In this document: piece by piece, positions 49,701 to 62,444 of the stretch
Layout of the letters: the number at the start of each line of letters is the position of its first letter
Numbering within the stretch: position 1 is the stretch's first letter
DNA from: Monosporascus cannonballus
Lineage: Eukaryota > Ascomycota > Sordariomycetes > Xylariales
Length of the DNA: 64,000 bases
Assembly (NCBI GenBank): GCA_004154925.1
Contig: QJNS01000119.1
Span: 177,414-241,413 of the forward strand
Direction of reading: 5' to 3'
Made by a program: the position numbers and the translations under genes
Notes under the pieces: model-generated
The model's database searches: none
Seen by the model: the letters and a program-made list of their open reading frames with translations, nothing else
Told to the model about the DNA's origin: nothing

Positions 49701-52563
49701 TAATTTTAATAACGTTATATCCATTTTTAAAATCAAAAGCTGTAAATTATTTAGTTTTATAAAATTGAATTTTTATTTCCGTAATTAAAGATAATAATAT
49801 TTGATTTTTAACCGTAATACTATTTAGTTTTCTATAATTAATTACACATTGTCATTTACTGTTTTTTAGGTACGAAAAATATAAGATATTTTGCCGATAA
49901 CTTCGAAGATTAAATTCATCTTTTTTATAACCGATTTTCTATATATTTTTTTAAAACACGCGTAATTTGTATTCGTTAAAGTTAAATCTAAGATAGAATT
50001 TCGTTAATAAACTTTTTTTTAAAAATTATTTCGTAATTTTATTCATTATATTCTAGTAGTTTCGTATTTTGCTTTTTCTTAAAAGGCTATTTATATTGAT
50101 AATGTTATAGTATTATATTAACTAAATTTCTTAAGTTTTAAGGTTATCTTTTTAGGTTGTTAATTGCTTAAATTTTGTTTTAGTAATAATAACAATATAT
50201 CGTATTATTTTATGCTCATTGTTTATATTTTATTTCTTTAGATAATAAGATCTTTATCGTATTCTAATACATATATTTGTTGTTATGTTTGGTCGAATAG
50301 TTTAATGTTAATATCTTTTTTTATTTGTTAATAAAATATAGAACGAAATTTACTTAGTTAATTCCTGTATTAATTAAAATTTCATATTAATATATCTGTA
50401 ATAATTCTAACATTATATTATAATTTTATATAAAATGATATCGAAATTCATCGTTTAGTATCGTTTTTAGATAAAGATTTTAAAATAATTAATTTTGCGG
50501 AGGATTTTTCCAGTATTAAGGGCGAAATCCTGATTTCTAGTATTCGTAATTATATAAAATTTTAACTTATATTTCCATGGTATGTTGCATTTATTGATTA
50601 TATTCAATGTAACATAATTTCCGTTTGAAGTTTTGGAATTTATTATTATAGTATACTAATACGTTCCGATTTATATATATAGGATAATAGGGTTATTAAC
50701 GGCTTTTATCGTTATGTTTAAAGCCTTTTTTGGGAGTTTTTTCCGATTTTTAGAGTTTTGTTATTTTGCAGCTTTTTTATAAATACCACTTTTTTTTCAT
50801 CTTTTTTTCAAATTTGTTAAACTTTATTTGTATTGTTTCGTATAACGTGGCAAATTATTATATTTGTCGTTTTTGCCGACATATTAGTTCTTTTAATTAA
50901 ATTAATTATTTTTTAATTTCGTTATAATTTCTTTTCTTATTAAGTAAAATATATTTCCATATAGTATATAATACTTTAATATTCTTTTTATAATTTATGG
51001 TTATTTTAATAAGCGTTCCGAATAAAGTATTTAAATTACTTTTTTAAAACAGGCTTTTTAATGTCCGTATTAAATGTTAATTAAATATAAAAGTTTGTAA
51101 TAACGTTTTTATATAATTTTTTATAATACGTTAAAATAAAGTTTCTATGATTTAATAATTATATTAATCGTAAAAGCAAAGAGAATTTTTTGCGGACATT
51201 ATCTTTTATCTGGTTAATTTCATAAAGCTAGTCGTTTATTAATTTCGTTTTATAAGGTAATAATTTGAAAATATTAGTATTATCGTTTATTTATTATGTG
51301 ATTTTCGATTCAATAAAAAGATCGAATTTTTTATATATACGTTCGATATATTAATAAATGGACGCCTTTTAATTATCTTATATTAAATAATAACGTTATT
51401 TATAATATATTATATGTATATTATTACATCAGTTAAAGGTTCGAACGCATATATTTTTCGTCTATTTTTAATATTTTTTCAATATTCTCTAACAGAGTTT
51501 TAGTATTGTTTAAATATTTTCTAAATTAATTTCTTAGCCTTTTACATTTTTTATCGAATTTCTTATCGTAATAATCTTTGCTTATATTAGGTCTAAATTA
51601 TGCTAATTATTTTGTTATCGTTTTTTAATTATTTCTAGATTATCTTTTCGATACGGACTTTTAATTATTTTATCGTAACTTTTTGAACTTTTTATAGATG
51701 CTTTAATAATATCCCGTTTTGCCATAATTATAATACTTAATTTGGCTTTTTCTTTTACGTTAAACCGTTCCGAGTTTTTTAGGCCCTAGTATTATGCTAT
51801 GAGATATAAATAATATATCGCGTTTTTTTCCTAGTTGGTAGATTAGCCCCCGTATCTTAAAGTATATTATTCTTTTTTATACGTCGTTTATATAATTTGT
51901 TATTAGTCTTAGTTATTTTAGTAATATTACGATTAAAGGTTTTAAATTGTAGAAATTTAATAAATTTATTTTTAACGCTATTTTCTAATCTTTTTTAAAA
52001 TATATGAATTAAATTATTACTTTTATAATCTGTTTATTCTTTTTTGATCATAACGTTTTTAAAAATTCATTACGTAATTATCCGTTTTTTGTTCGAATTT
52101 TTAAAATTAACTTTTAATTTTTTTCTTAAAGCTTACGTAATTAGAAAAAAATAGTTTTAATACCTTTTTTCTAATTAGTTTCGGCGTTTTCTAAAAAAAT
52201 CTCTTATAATTAGCTCGAATCAATTTATGGCATTTTCCGTAAGAAAGGCTATTACGGCAAAGATTTTGTTTACGGATTTAGCTAAATTTTAAAAACGAAA
52301 ATATGTTCGTACCTAGGTAAAGAAACTTTGTACACTCTTTTTCCCATCGCAAAGCTACGGTTTTTTCGTTTTATATTGTTATACAATAATACGTATTAAA
52401 GTAATAGCTACCTATTTTGCGAACTGTTAAATTTGTTTTTTAAATTTTTTAATTCTGACCTTAAACTACGCGGCAACAGAAAATATTTAGGTATTAATTA
52501 TTATTTTCATAAAAGTTATATTATTGAAAATTTTATAATAGTAGTAATTAAGAACATATAACG
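46771..52563 (-). pseudogene. Internal region of element B, gag-pol relic
   Basis: Minus-strand Ty3/gypsy sequence aligned with element A but more divergent. The RNase H region lies near 48,960-49,050 and the RT active site near 49,545 (degraded). No frame remains open. That C sits in B's LTR makes B the older insertion. Confidence 0.65.
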
Positions 52564-52941
52564 TATAACGTCTATACGATTTAATTAATTATTAAATCTA
52601 CATCGTACTGATTTATATTAATAAGAATATTGTAAAAATATAAGTAATAAACATAATAACGTAATACGTTTTATAATATTAAAAATACTTTAAATTACGA
52701 TATTTTATTATAAGCGAATGCTATTTACATTATCCGAATAAAGAATATATATAGTTTCGATTATTTTAATAATTATCAATAATTACGTTCCTAATAGTGT
52801 TTACGATCCTTTATAATCTTAGTTATTTTTTGATAATTATTAACATATTAATAAATGTTTATTACGTGACTTATAAGGTAAGCCGTATTATCTTTATCGT
52901 TACGACCGTTTTCGCAGGCCTGGGCCTTTTAGGTCGTAATA
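52564..52941 (-). repeat. 5' LTR of element B
   Basis: 378 bp, starting TATAACG and ending GGTCGTAATA. The TAAGCCGTATTATCTTTATCG block at 52,880-52,900 matches 46,712-46,731, the other side of the C insertion, and shows that the two pieces belong to the same LTR type. Confidence 0.8.
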
Positions 52942-55379
52942 TACTTTTCTCGAATTTAAGTTTATTAAGTTTTTCGTTTTTATTTTCGTTATATATAAAT
53001 TTTCGCGATTTTTGCAAATAAATAAAACCGCGGAATAAAACCGTCATATTTGGGAAACTTTAACGAACCGATTAACTTTATCATTTCAATTATATAACAA
53101 ATAAATTTTATATCTTTATTATTAAAATAACGTCTTGATTATAAATATAACAAAAATGAATAATTATTAACAAATAAAGCGGAAATTAATACGTATATTA
53201 TTAACGTCTATATATTAATAAAAAAACGTAATAAAGATCATTTTAATTGTGTTTTATTAAGATTTACTAATTAATTAGTAAAATTAAAAATTCGTTCTGC
53301 CACATAAACTTTAAATATTTTTGCGCATAAAATATTAAAATACATTTTTAGTATTAAAGAGTTAAAAACTTTTTAATATTCATAGAATTTTCGAAATATA
53401 ACGGCGTAATAAAATATAAATCAAACACAATTAATTAATAAAACTTAAAAGTATTTCTTATCGAGTTTTTATCGTTTAAATCTTTTAATTGCACTAGTTA
53501 TATCTGGAAAGGTTTTTTTAATTGTCGGCTTAATTTTGCCTTTATTTTCAACCGTATTTTTATCTTTAGATAAATATTTACTGTTAATGCCTGTAATATA
53601 TAAAGTAATACGCGGGTTCAAATTAAAATTAATATATCGATTAATACAAATATTAATTTATAAAGCTTTATATGCGATATAACCAAAAAGTATTTATCGT
53701 ATTTAAAAGATAATACCAAAATTTAAATTCATTAAATAAAATTATTTAAAAATTAAAAATATAACATTATACCCGTATAAAGATTTGTAATATATTACAT
53801 ATAATATAAATAAAACAAAATAACAATATTACGATATTTTAATAAATTTATTTATAACTTACTTCCTTTAACAAAGCATTATTTTTAATATAAATCTTTT
53901 ATATACGTATTTAATAAAAGTATATAATAAATAATAGATAACAGTTTAATAAATTAAATTTAAAACAGATTTAATATTATAAAGTAAAAATAAAATTTAA
54001 TAATAAGTTAAAGTAAAAGAAAGAAATAATTAAAATAAAATTAATAAAATAGATTATATAACTAATACTTCATAAATAATATATTATTTAATACAATGAA
54101 TAAATGTAAATATATTATAACGAGTTAAATTAAATTATTTATACTACTTAGTAATATATAAATGAATTAATAATACGCCTATTTGTTATTAATATATGTT
54201 TTCGAACAAATTATATTAATATTTTAAAATTTCCGTAACTTTTCTGTTTTCATACTTTTATTAATTTAATTCTAACGTTTCTAATTTTTCTTTACATTTT
54301 AAAGCTTAAATCAATTAAAAACGTTAATAAACCCATTTTTTATTATATAATAATCTTATCGTAAATTTATTACGTTAATAAAACACTATTTATATTCGGC
54401 GTTATTCCGTTACCGATTTAAAATATAGCCGTTAAAAATGAGTTAAAAATTATTAATTTCGTTAATAATAAATATAAAATAAATAACGTTTAAACCTTAT
54501 TTTTCCAAAAATCTCGTATAAAAAATCTTCGATTTTTTGATTAGGGTTTCGTAATTTAAATAAATTTATTACTCTTAGTATAATTGTATTAAATATTAAG
54601 CAGTAAATCTTTTATATATTTCGTCAATAAGATACGATTAAAAAAGCTAATTCGAAATATAAAATACTTTCATTTAAAATCATTATACGAGTAAATAAAC
54701 GTAACTTAATTTTATGTTTATTTTATTAAAACGACAATAACTTAAATTTAAAGATAATTACAAACAAATATAAATAACCTAAAAGAATTTTCATTTTATG
54801 TTAAAACATGAAAACATTTTACTTAAAAACTAAATTTACGTATTACTTAATATATTAATGCCTATATCGAAAACTTATATAACTTACATATTTTCAGATA
54901 ACAATCCACGATTTATTTTTAGGATTAACTATTATCGAGATTTAATAAATTCGAAAAAAATGTATTATTAAATATTGATAAAGGTATTACTGGAAAACAA
55001 AATAAAGTAATACGAAAAAATAAATATCTTTTAAAAATTTCCGATATTTTCGATTATAATTTCCGATAAATTTCTATTAATACGTTATTAATAACATAAT
55101 TTCGTTATATTATATCTATATTTTTCTTTAAAGAATATATAAATGCGTTTACAAAAACAAATAGTTTTATTACTAAAAAGATCGTTTATAAAAAATTAAT
55201 TTAAAACTATTTATTATTAAAATATTGTTTTATTTTCCAATCTTATAAAAATAAGAAATATAACGAAAATAAAATATTATTTTTTAAAAAAAGCCTTATT
55301 AATATAAGTCTAATAAAACGTAAAATAATTTAAACGGTTCGAAATAATTCTTTAAAATAAGCTTACGAGATATTGACAA

Positions 55380-56260
55380 AAATTCGATTTTGCAAATAAA
55401 TTTCGTATTTACGAAACTACTTTTTTATACGTTTAAGCCTTATAAGCACATAATTATAATTTGAATTTTTCGAAACGCTAAAAAGGCTTATTAATAAGAA
55501 AAACGGTTTATAAATATCGATTAAATCATCGATAATATCTTAAATAATTGCCGTAATTTTCAAACTAATTATTTTTTTACAATACATATAATTTTTAATT
55601 ATAGATCTTAATCGACGATCTCTATATAAATATATATATTACGAAAGTTTAACAACTTTTAACGTTTCGAATAACTTATAATACTTTTTAAATTTTTAAA
55701 ATATTATTTTCGAAAATACTCTATATGCGCCGAAACTATTATTAACGTTCCGTAATAAACTTAAAATATATTATAAAGTATTTAATTTTAATCAATTAAA
55801 ATTTAATATAAATATCAATAGAAAAATTAATATAACATTATTAACCGAATAATAAAAATCAACGTACTTTTATTATAATACAATTAGCCGTATCGAATTT
55901 GATTAACTTAATTTTAATTATTCTTTTTTCGTTTTTTCCTATTTTTAGGCCCGCTTAAACTTTATATTTACGTTATTTATAATTTTTAAGCATTTAAAAA
56001 AATGTTTATTAGTATTCTATAAAATATGAACGGAATAATGAAAATAATTCGCCCCCTTCATTTATTCTTATTTTTACTTATTTTTTTATCTCTATTTTCT
56101 AAAATACTTCATATCGAATTTTATTCCGTTATCCGTTATTATAATCTGAATTTTTATATTAAATTCGTATTTCTTTAATGTCATATATAATGTTCGAATA
56201 GTCGATTTTGTTTTTTAATTTTTATATAAGTAAATATTTATTAAAACTTTTTTAAATATT
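55380..56260 (-). pseudogene. Copia-type integrase relic
   Basis: On the minus strand, 56,101-56,160 translates to NIKIQIIITDNGIKFDMKYF. This fits the second catalytic Asp motif of Ty1/copia integrases (RTDNGxEF), with the expected Glu read as Lys, a G-to-A change. About 15 codons later a KGANYFHYSVHIL stretch sits where the family has its GI-x-HE-x-S-x-PY segment. Near 55,450 a YVLIRLKRIKK-like stretch fits the region after the core. Stops are frequent. The limits of the element and its LTRs are not visible. Confidence 0.5.
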
Positions 56261-56369
56261 TAATTTTTATTAATAAAATAAATGTATATATCTTAAAAAA
56301 TTTATGTTAAATCAAAAGAAATTTAAACGTTAATAATTACTGAAACGTAAAATTCGGAAAGATAATTTT

Positions 56370-56491
56370 AGTTACGGCACGAGAACAAAGGCGTAGCCAT
56401 CACATCACTAAAAGTGGAACGTTGTCAGCTCGAGCACTGATCGTCTTGTTCTGCCCTATATATCTACGAGATGTCACTTAGTACCGTGACA
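56370..56491 (-). repeat. Short un-mutated solo LTR (122 bp)
   Basis: A GC-normal island in AT-rich surroundings. On the minus strand it begins TGTCACGGTACT, has a TATA-like ATATATAGGGCAG, and ends GTGCCGTAACT. The flanks ATTTT (56,365-56,369) and ATCTT (56,492-56,496) are a 5 bp duplication apart from one C-to-T. A TIR element with a 7 bp duplication is the alternative reading. Confidence 0.55.
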
Positions 56492-58060
56492 ATCTTATAA
56501 TTCCGACCATACGACCTTATTTATATATTCTTCGTATTTGTTCTTAAACGTACGAAAATTTGGAAAATTTTAAATAAAGTATATACGGAACCTAATTAAT
56601 AAAATAAGGATTTTCGATAAGATTAAAAAATAAATATAAATTGATTTATATTTTAATTATATAATAAACATTGGAAAATAAAAGTTTAATATCGATAATC
56701 GGATATTATTAAACAATAAATAATATAATAAATAATACGTATCAAAAGTTTTTACTTATATTAAAATCTATAACAATTTAATTTTTCTTACATTAGATTC
56801 ATTTTCTTTTTGTATAATTTATTATTTACATAATGTTTTTAATAAAATACTATTATACTTATTTTGGTTTAATTTCGAATATATTCGAATTTTATAACAA
56901 AATTAACAATTACTATTAATTAATTTATTTCTTAAATTGTATTATAAAACCAGCCTTATTAAGATTAAAAGCTTTAATAAAAAACGGAAATTCTTTTAAA
57001 AATATTTGTTTATACTATTATCGAAAATAACTTTGCTCAAATTACGGCCGGTTTAGGAATTAAGTTTTAAAGATTTCGGCATTTTCCGTTTTATAAATAT
57101 AATGTATTAAAATACAAAATCGTAAAAATAATTAAAATATTTTATACGTTATTTTAAGACCGTAAATTAAACCTTAATTGCATTAAGTATTTAATTTCTT
57201 CTTTAATATATTTAGTATCTAATTCGTTATTATCCGATTCGTTAAAATCTTTTTCGTTTTTATAATTAAATGCGTTCCTTAATTTTTCGTTATTTTCTTT
57301 TTTAATCTATTTTATTCAATACGTAATTATTTTTAAATTCGTCCTCGTTTTCGATATTAAGTTATTTTTCAATTTAAGTCCGCTATTATTTTCGCTTTTA
57401 CTTTTATTTTTATCGTTTAAAATATTACCTAATTTCTATAATTGACTTTTTATTTCGATAGCTTTTTCGATACAACATAACCGATAATTTTTTATCAGTT
57501 ATAATATAATTAAAAAAGTTATTAAAAAACGATAATATTTTATAATATCAAATTCGAATAATACTTTCATTATATCACAAATTATATTATTCCATGTAGT
57601 CGTATACGATTAATATTTTAAAATCAAAAGTTTATACGTTAAAGACAAAACAAATTAATATGGATAGAAATTTAAAAATTAAATTCAAATAAAATATAGC
57701 CGTAAAATATTATAACGGAATTATTTATTATTTAAATTATGTATTTAATATTTATTTCAGTCCGGATTTTTCCAATGAATTTTAAAAATATATTATGATT
57801 ACTTTTTTAACCTTTTCGCGTTCTATATAATTAAAATACCTCCCTTAATAAATAAAACTATATTTCTATGATATCGCGTATTAAATAATATTACAAAAAA
57901 ACCTTAATTAACTATTATAATATACTGTTTAATTATTTTATATAATTATTCGTTATTTTTATCCGTATTTTTATTATTATTATAACTATTTATAATAATA
58001 ATCTCATTTTTTAAAAAAGGAAGTTTTTATCATAGAAATTCAAATAATAAATATAATTAA

Positions 58061-58162
58061 ATTATCCTAATAATAAGGGCCAACTATAATTCAAAAAACA
58101 AAAATAATCAAACTATCCTAATAACAATCGCCAACTACTTTTATTAAACAAAAGCAAATCTC
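58061..58162 (+). repeat. Two copies of a 51 bp unit
   Basis: TATCCTAATAA followed by GCCAACTA recurs with a 51 bp period (starts near 58,061 and 58,112). The stretch 58,050-58,260 is richer in C than its surroundings. Function unknown. Confidence 0.45.
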
Positions 58163-60839
58163 AAAACAAAATATTTACGATCGCTAAATACAAAAAAAAG
58201 CTAAAATATAAATTCGACATTATCGCTTTAAAGCAGAGACTGAATTACAAATTACAAGATTAATATATTAATTAATACAATTTTAATTTTAAAAAATTAT
58301 GGCTTTACGTAAAATTAAATAATTTCAAACTTTATATACCTCGTTTATTGTATAATATTTCTTTAAATTTATAATACGGAAAAAATTATTTAATATATAA
58401 CTGGAAAACGATTTTAAAATTTAGCGACCCTCATTAAAAATATTATAGAAAACAGCGAAAAATAAATTGGTTACATCATTTACTAACAATACTTTTTGGG
58501 CTATTTATACAAAATAATTATTGTTTATCTAAAGAATTTCCGTTTATAAATAAATACCTTCAAGGTTTTTTTAAATATTACAAAATAAATATAACGTATT
58601 TTTTAATAAAAATAATTTATCTAAAGCTTAATTGAGATATTTCTAAATAAATTAATTATATATATATTTATTTAAATTTCTCCAATCCATTTATTAAATA
58701 CTAAATTTCTATTTTGACTTATTTTTATTATATAACAAAATATTTATATTATTCTTTTATATTTTAATCGCATTAAAAATACAACAATAATTCTGATATT
58801 TACTATTCATTTAAAATGAATGCCATAATAAATACAACATATTTCTTCATATATCATAAATATTAATCTAAAATATAAATACACTATATACGCGATATAA
58901 TACGTGCTAATTTTCGTATTAATCGATATTTTATTATATTTAATATAATATTAGTTTCCGAAAAAATAATAATAAAAATTTGGTATAAACGTCGTTAATC
59001 AAATAACGCGTTTTTAAATAATAAATATATTACAAAATCGCAAAATCGTAACGAAAACATTTTTCGGAAAAATGCTAATTTAAAACTATAAAAAATACCT
59101 AATAAATATTACGAATCAAACTTCGCCATAATAATACGGCTGAAAATAAAACATATCCTAAATTAAACATTATTATGTAAAATAAAATGTATAAATATAT
59201 TATAAATATTGCAAATAATTTATTATAAAGTCCGTTTTTAATAATATATCAATTATCGTATTAATGATTTTTATTCATTTATAAAATAAATATTTTAAAT
59301 AATTTATAACTTAATATAATATAAACATTAAACTACGTTTTACTATAATAAAAACAGTTATAAACGATTTGAATCAACTATTTTATAAAATTATTAATTT
59401 AAATAATAATTTTCCATTAACATCCGCTGATAAAAGAGATATAAATTTATGCTTAAATTTTCTTTTCGAAAAATAAATAAATTGTCCTATTATAATAAAA
59501 TAATAAGGTTCGCCGTTAGTTCTATATTTTAAAATTCGAAAACAAATTAACCCTAATATTTAACTATAGGATATATACCATAGCTGAAAACGTCTTAAAT
59601 TATTAATAGTTATTTCGAATAAATTCAACAGTATATTATCGACTACAAAAATATTTTTTTTTATTTTCTTAATTTCTATTTTATTTTTTATTTTTCATAT
59701 ATTTAATTAATATTTCTTAAATACCTGGTCTTAAGTTTAAACTTAATTCACATTTTAATTCGATATTCTTATATACGAAATATTTTGCTCAAATAATTAT
59801 TAACGTAATTATAAAACATGCTGGATAAAAAACGCTTTTATTAAAATATAATATTTATAATATTTTCGTCAATTAACAGTAATTAATAAAGTAATTAGTA
59901 CTTAAATTAATATGTATGTTTAATATTAATTCAATTGATAATATTAAATTTATTATATTTATATTTATCAAGTTAGAGTTTTTAAAAAAATCTTTATAAA
60001 CCTTATATTTTAAAGTTAAACGAGGCTTTTATTATATATATAATAGAAATTTAATATTCGAAATTAATTAAGCATTTTTAATTTTGTCTACAATAAAAAA
60101 ACTAAATATTTTTTAAATTACCTTTATTTTTTATTATCTTTATTATTTCGCCAATATTTATATTTAAATAACGAATAACGAAAAAAACATTTAAATAATT
60201 TTATTAAATTTTAACCTTCCGATATTATTAGTAAGAAAAAGTTATTTTCCTAAATATTAAAGAAATTTAAATTACGTTTTCGGTTTTATAAATTTTAATA
60301 AATTAATCACTCATCTATTTTATTCACGTATTAATTTCCTATTACTATATTTTTTGAGTTCTAATTCGAAATATAAATTTCGTCGTTTTAATTAATTCTC
60401 AATAATATTTTCGTACTTTTAATTTACGGTTATCGGAATATTAAAACAATAAATTCTTTCGGCTATAATATTCGTAAACTTCGTAAATCTTAGTCGTCTT
60501 ATTTTCCCGGCCCAACTTTGTTTTCGAATAATATAGCAACGCAATAATTCTAAAAAACCGTTTTTCGTTTAATTTCTAAAAATAATAATAATATTAATAT
60601 ACATCTAGAAAATCTTTCCGATTATTTTTAAAGCGTTTATAAATAACATTTTTTAATGAGATATTTGCTTAACTTATAAAATATAATAAATTAAAACTTT
60701 AACTAAATTTAATAATTCGTAATTAATTTTGCTTAATTATTAAAACAAAATAATTATTACGCAAATTAATACGTATTTAATAATAAATTTATTTTTTAAA
60801 AAAAAATTAAATTACTGTATTTTAACATTATTATAATTT

Positions 60840-60987
60840 TTACTTATTAGGTACCTATAAGTAATTAATTCGTAAATAAGTAATCGTAGGTATTTTTTTA
60901 AAAAAAAATGCCAAGACTACCCACGGTTACCCACCCACGGTCGTGGGTAGTCCGTGGGTACCCATTGGGTACCCATTGCAAACCCTA
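60840..60987. repeat. Right hAT-type end of the nest, showing a RIP gradient
   Basis: This aligns to the last 150 bp of the MITE. From about 60,907 to 60,987 it is almost identical to MITE 9,308-9,388. Inward of that, CGTGGG has become CGTAAA or CGTAGG. It ends in TGCAAACCCTA, and the STAND gene resumes in frame at the next base. Confidence 0.88.
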
Positions 60988-62233
60988 GAGGATAAGGCAC
61001 TAGCGTGAATCTTACTATCATGGGCTATGTATGCGAAGAACCCTTTAACCGTTGAGGAACTTTCCGAAGCTTATGCCGTGGTGTTCAGAGGTGTTATCAA
61101 CTTCAGGCACACAGTTAGCCAGGTCTGCGGTCAATTTGTGGTCATCGACGCACATAATCGTGTAACACTAATCCACCAGTCCGCTCGGGAGTATCTGAGG
61201 CACTCAACGCTCCAATCATTTCAACTCGACCCAGAGACAGTCCATGAGGAGCTCTTCTGCAAATGCATGGGAACTCTTTGTGACAAGACTCTTCGCGTCA
61301 AGATGAATGCTCTCCAAACCCCACAATTTCTTTCATATGCTGCAACTTCCTGGGCATTCCACTTGGAGAGCTGTTCGGCATCGTCAGACAGGGTGTTAGA
61401 AACACTTGTTAGGTTCTTTAGTGGATCATATCCTTTGCCATGGATACATTACCTGTCAATAAGTGGCTTTCTGTCTGAGTTTGTGACTGTTTCTCGGCGG
61501 CTTACTACTTTCACGCGTCGGCGCAGGGAAACGTATATTAACCATTCCCCTACTTCACCCCTGCTATCCGGCCTACTGTTGGTTGATACTTGGGCTATCG
61601 ATTTGATGAAGTTACCAGCTAAGTTCGGCAGTCATCTATCGGAAGATCCGAATTCAATCTTTAAATCTGTTCCGGTGTTCTGTCCAACCTCATCGGCGAT
61701 GTATCAGAAGTTTTCTGGGAGTTCAAACATCACGCTATCTGTTTCCGGCTTGTCAAACACAGAATGGGATGATTGTCTTGCCAGAGTATCCGCATCCTCT
61801 GGCAGAGCCTTACGCCTTGTAGTGTCATCATCACACCTCGCCGTTGCGGCCGATAGACCCAAAGGAAACATCACTATATGGGATACAAACTTGCTCGAAG
61901 AAAGGAAGGTTCTTGGCGTCGGAGAGCACATAGATTCGCTTGCCTTCAATGAATCTGGATCGTTGCTTGCATGCTGTGGACTCTCCCGAACGCATGTGTG
62001 GAAGCTGGAGAACTGGTCTTTAGTCCAAGAGACAGAAAATCCCCATCGAGAGCGCTCCATCGAACTCAAGTTTGACACAGCAGATTCGCTCCTGATGGTC
62101 ACGGACCTCCGAAGGGTCTATAGATTGACGACCAAGGAAGATACCAGCGATCCAGCCTCTTGGATGCGCTTAGACCCGACTCTATTAGAAGAGGCTAAAG
62201 TTCCTGAAGGGATGTTTCTTGGCACACCATCAT
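60988..62233 (+). pseudogene. STAND/NLR-type gene, back half, part 1: end of NACHT module and first WD40-like repeats
   Basis: The frame resumes directly at the transposon end: EDKALA, a TGA (one C-to-T from CGA), then ILLSWAMYAKNPLTVEELSEA, the conserved helix after the NACHT ATPase in fungal STAND proteins. VTLIHQSAREYLRHS follows, also typical. From about 61,790 the chain turns into WD40-like repeats (LAVAADRPKGNITIWD, LAFNESGSLLACC, HVWKLENW). The gene is cut again at 62,233 by a solo LTR. Against the usual arrangement, the Walker B strand and the helical region after it are missing between LEREIY at 11,004 and EDKALA here. Confidence 0.88.
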
Positions 62234-62439
62234 TGTCAGGGAAAATGGTAAAGTACGGAGTGAGAGGCAGAAGAAGCAGCCCAGCAGGTGGTTCATAGTA
62301 TGGGTAGTGAATAGATGACCATTAATGCCTGCCCTTTTCTAACTACTCGGGGGCGAAGCCCCCCTATATATACACAAACTGGAGCCAAACTGGTGGGTCG
62401 CTGGGCCCCGGAAAGGGGGCCGCACCTTGGCACCTGACA
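62234..62439. repeat. 206 bp solo LTR inside the WD40 coding region
   Basis: Starts TGTCAGGG, ends CACCTGACA, and is flanked by a perfect 5 bp duplication ATCAT (62,229-62,233 and 62,440-62,444). It carries a TATA-like CTATATATACAC and an inverted GGGGGC / GCCCCC pair just upstream of it. Removing it with one ATCAT restores a single WD40 reading frame (TPS joined to SVALNTD). It is not RIP-mutated and unrelated to the AT-rich LTR families. Superfamily not determined; copia is plausible. Confidence 0.85.
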
Positions 62440-62444
62440 ATCAT

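Larger units (their letters stand above)
18391..52941 (-). mobile_element. Ty3/gypsy element B, carrying nested C
   Basis: B's left LTR is split by element C: 18,391-18,702 plus 46,700-46,770 (about 383 bp together). Its right LTR is 52,564-52,941 (378 bp). Both end in forms of GGTCGTAACA and share a TAAGCCGTATTATCTTTAT block that A, C and D lack, so B is a sister subfamily. The flanks CATTT (18,386-18,390) and TACTT (52,942-52,946) are a 5 bp duplication if two C/T differences are ascribed to RIP. B's own internal part is 46,771-52,563, minus strand, with an RT active site degraded to Y-F-N-N near 49,545. Confidence 0.82.
52947..60839. other. Older RIP-mutated base layer, mostly unidentified
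   Basis: Nearly 8 kb without an open frame. Apart from a copia-type integrase relic (55,380-56,260), a short solo LTR (56,370-56,491) and a 51 bp duplication near 58,061, I recognise nothing. It could include the transposase gene of the hAT-type element whose ends frame the nest, but I found no hAT motif in it. Confidence 0.4.
11005..60987. mobile_element. 50 kb RIP-mutated transposon nest bounded by hAT-type ends
   Basis: The left end (TAGTGTTAGCACTACCC, with two mismatches in the first 11 bases) and the right end (perfect TGCAAACCCTA) match the two ends of the small MITE in the same orientation. The outer 75-80 bp on each side are unmutated; further in, differences from the MITE are almost all C-to-T or G-to-A. 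Everything between is extremely AT-rich, with TA enriched and CG still common, the CpA-directed RIP pattern. The 8 bp flanks (AGATATAC left, GAGGATAA right) do not match, so this is not one clean insertion. Removing the nested retroelements leaves about 8.6 kb of base sequence (11,005-11,317, 18,119-18,390, 52,942-60,987). Confidence 0.8.

Noticed and set aside
11005..60987. Starship-type giant mobile element
   Set aside because: No tyrosine-recombinase captain gene is visible at either end, the ends are hAT-like, and the size comes from stacked retrotransposons.
11005..60987. Centromere
   Set aside because: A 50 kb RIP-rich AT block could be centromeric in some ascomycetes, but it lies within one gene and is fully explained as nested insertions; sequence alone cannot exclude it, CENP-A ChIP could.
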